From assembly GCA_025996655.1 (NCBI GenBank), contig BNTO01000036.1:1-7728 (forward strand): 7,728 nucleotides of DNA, read 5' to 3'. Below the pieces are notes generated by a model. That model made no database searches. It saw nothing but the letters and a program-made list of their open reading frames with translations, and was not told the DNA's origin. This document shows positions 6,507 through 7,728 of this stretch, piece by piece (positions within the stretch are counted from its first letter, which is position 1; each line of letters opens with the position of its first letter). The stretch is from Alphaproteobacteria bacterium (lineage in GTDB: Bacteria > Pseudomonadota > Alphaproteobacteria > BNTO01). The translations under genes and the position numbers were made by a program.

Positions 6507-7604
6507 TTAGAAAATTGGAGCACCTGCTTTCCATTTCCCCTCACGTAACACTCGTCCATATCTGTCTGTCAAGGTGCCATTTCCTTCTATTTCACCGCCC
6601 GTAAAGTCTCCTACATACTTATCTCCGTTAGGCCATGTATAGGTTCCCTTTCCTTCCTTTCTATCTTTTTTCCATTGTCCTGTATACGTTTGTCCATCCA
6701 CGTACTTCGCTACCCCTTCTCCGTTCCTGTTAGCCGCCTTCCAGTGTCCAGTATACACACTGCCGTTCGCGAATGTCTGTACGCCCTTTCCTTCCCTCAA
6801 ACCGTTCACCCATTGTCCAGTATACACACTCCCATCTACAAATCTCTGTACGCCCTTTCCTTCCCTTAACCCGCTCACCCATTCTCCCTCATATTTTTCT
6901 CCGTTAGGATCTGTATGAATTCCCTGTCCTTCCTGTTTGTTTGCTTTCCACGATCCGTCATATACACGTCCATCCGCGCATGTCTGAATTCCGTTTCCTT
7001 CCCTTGAGTTGTTCACAAAGTTTCCTACATACGTATCCCCGTTAAGCTCCTTTATGGTTCCCTTGCCTTCTATTTTGCCTGCTCTGAACTCCCCGGTATA
7101 AACGTCCCCATTTGCGAACATGTAGACTCCCTTTCCCTCCTTTCGGCCGTGCACCCAACCTCCCACATATTTATTCCCACTAGGCCAGGTACAAGTTCCC
7201 GTTCCATTCGGCTTGCCTGCTTTGAACTGTCCGTTGTAGGCGCGTCCATCTGTAAATGTACAAAAACCATTTCCTTCCGCAAAGTCGTCGACAAAATCTC
7301 CTACGTAAAGGCCGTCACTCTCCGCCAATATGCCTACTCCAGCTTTCCTTTTACTATGAGAGCCTACATTAAAAATCTTCACAAAAGGCGCAGTGTCCTT
7401 ATGGGCTGCTTCAGTAGATCTACGGGGCCTTACATAATCTCTTGCAACCGACTCCGACTGTTCTTTCCAGATGCTCGCGATTTCTTGAGTGAGAGTAACC
7501 TCTTTTCTCCCATTTCCGCCTGCCAAATCAAAAAGTCGGAAATCCTCTACAGCTTGTCGGGAGCTTCCCATTAATGCCGAGTGTCCTAGAATACGAGTCG
7601 CCAT
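6507..7604 (-). CDS. MORN-repeat protein
   Basis: The 365-residue product has an N-terminal region of about 99 residues that I do not recognise, with no signal peptide or membrane segment. It is followed by eleven uninterrupted 23-residue MORN repeats (100-352) of the form Y-x-G-x-[WF]-x5-REGKG-x5-NG-x2 and a short degenerate tail ending KAGAPIF. MORN arrays form elongated beta-hairpin stacks; in eukaryotes they act at membranes and in protein scaffolding, and in bacteria they occur in uncharacterised and some host-associated proteins. A binding or scaffold role is therefore likely, and an effector role is only a guess. The ATG at 7604 is 6 bases after the stop of an upstream frame and lacks its own clear ribosome binding site; Met12 is an alternative start. 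It converges on the channel gene across a hairpin. Confidence 0.88.
   Translation of the reverse strand: MATRILGHSALMGSSRQAVEDFRLFDLAGGNGRKEVTLTQEIASIWKEQSESVARDYVRPRRSTEAAHKDTAPFVKIFNVGSHSKRKAGVGILAESDGLYVGDFVDDFAEGNGFCTFTDGRAYNGQFKAGKPNGTGTCTWPSGNKYVGGWVHGRKEGKGVYMFANGDVYTGEFRAGKIEGKGTIKELNGDTYVGNFVNNSREGNGIQTCADGRVYDGSWKANKQEGQGIHTDPNGEKYEGEWVSGLREGKGVQRFVDGSVYTGQWVNGLREGKGVQTFANGSVYTGHWKAANRNGEGVAKYVDGQTYTGQWKKDRKEGKGTYTWPNGDKYVGDFTGGEIEGNGTLTDRYGRVLREGKWKAGAPIF
6549..7307 (-). repeat. Eleven 69-bp MORN repeat units
   Basis: The units run from 7307 down to 6549 in steps of 69 bases without gaps. Units 7 (6893-6825) and 8 (6824-6756) are the most alike, sharing GLREGKGVQ and similar DNA, which points to local duplication within the array. 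Confidence 0.93.
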
Positions 7605-7610
7605 ATATAG

Positions 7611-7728
7611 CTAAGCGGCCTGAAAATATTGCATCTTTGCGATCTCCTCCGATATATTGTAACAACTTACCTTCACAGCCTCTTCTAACGTTTTAAAATA
7701 CTTTGAAACAGCCCGGACTCTTCCCTTT
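7611..7728 (-). CDS. C-terminal end of an unrecognised gene running off the right edge
   Basis: An open frame of 38 codons enters at the right edge and stops with TAG at 7613-7611. It includes SKYFKTLEEAVKV and ends EEIAKMQYFQAA, with an amphipathic Lys/Glu pattern that looks like real coding sequence. It stops 6 bases before the MORN ATG, so the two could form an operon with coupled translation. I do not recognise the family. The alternative is that only the last eight codons are translated, as a leader peptide from the ATG at 7634, which has GGAGGAG 9 bases upstream. With so little sequence, either reading is uncertain. Confidence 0.45.
   Translation of the reverse strand, partial: KGRVRAVSKYFKTLEEAVKVSCYNISEEIAKMQYFQAA
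7632..7664 (-). promoter_or_regulatory. Possible extended -10 and strong ribosome binding site upstream of the MORN gene
   Basis: TGTTACAAT (7664-7656) resembles an extended -10 without a good -35. GGAGGAG (7650-7644) lies 9 bases before an ATG at 7634 whose frame ends after eight codons, just before the MORN start. If real, the MORN gene would be translated by coupling to this short frame. Confidence 0.3.

Noticed and set aside
6549..7307. Regular 69-bp spacing as a CRISPR-like array
   Set aside because: The units are contiguous, diverged coding repeats with no spacers, fully explained by MORN repeats.
7149..7574. Plus-strand frame of 141 codons opposite the MORN gene
   Set aside because: It is antisense to the well-supported MORN gene and has no domain or ribosome site.

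Overview
This window looks like part of the genome of a host-associated alphaproteobacterium. The inference rests on the minus-strand order enolase, short FtsB/DivIC-like protein, then a small lipoprotein carrying a VN-x-FLW motif typical of alphaproteobacterial DUF3576 proteins. Around this core lie an insertion-sequence end, a MORN-repeat protein and a large low-complexity coiled-coil protein with a likely signal peptide, a mix often seen in intracellular bacteria such as Holosporales or Rickettsiales. No lineage marker such as rRNA is present, so the taxonomic placement is tentative.

Layout from left to right. Positions 1-124 are the end of an insertion sequence with repeated TGACATTCCTAAAT motifs. 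It has inserted into a lipoprotein gene (minus strand, 352 down to 125), which keeps its start, lipobox and the first few residues of its conserved domain. Next on the minus strand come the ftsB-like gene (789-442) and enolase (2075-786), which overlap at TTGA and form one operon reading towards the lipoprotein. Upstream of enolase is a 115-base gap and then an unrecognised 855-residue gene (4758-2191). Its product reads in order as a signal peptide, four IINVQNN-type heptads, a Ser-rich linker, an unknown central region of about 390 residues, a four-Cys knuckle, a basic RG/K tract, a Lys/Glu-rich tract and a long coiled coil with a recently duplicated 42-residue unit. A near-consensus sigma-70-type promoter (TTGACA, 17 bases, TACTAT) sits just in front of it.

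Divergently on the plus strand lies an MscS-type channel with a C-terminal cyclic-nucleotide-binding domain (4963-6402). It converges, across an imperfect hairpin, on a MORN-repeat protein (7604-6507, minus strand) with eleven 23-residue repeats. Six bases upstream of the MORN gene is the tail of another reading frame that runs off the right edge.

Functionally, eno and ftsB are ordinary housekeeping genes (glycolysis and cell division). The 855-residue protein and the MORN protein are the accessory part and are candidates for surface or host-interaction roles, which is inference only. The strongest points for follow-up are the modular 855-residue protein with its own promoter and the IS-disrupted lipoprotein.
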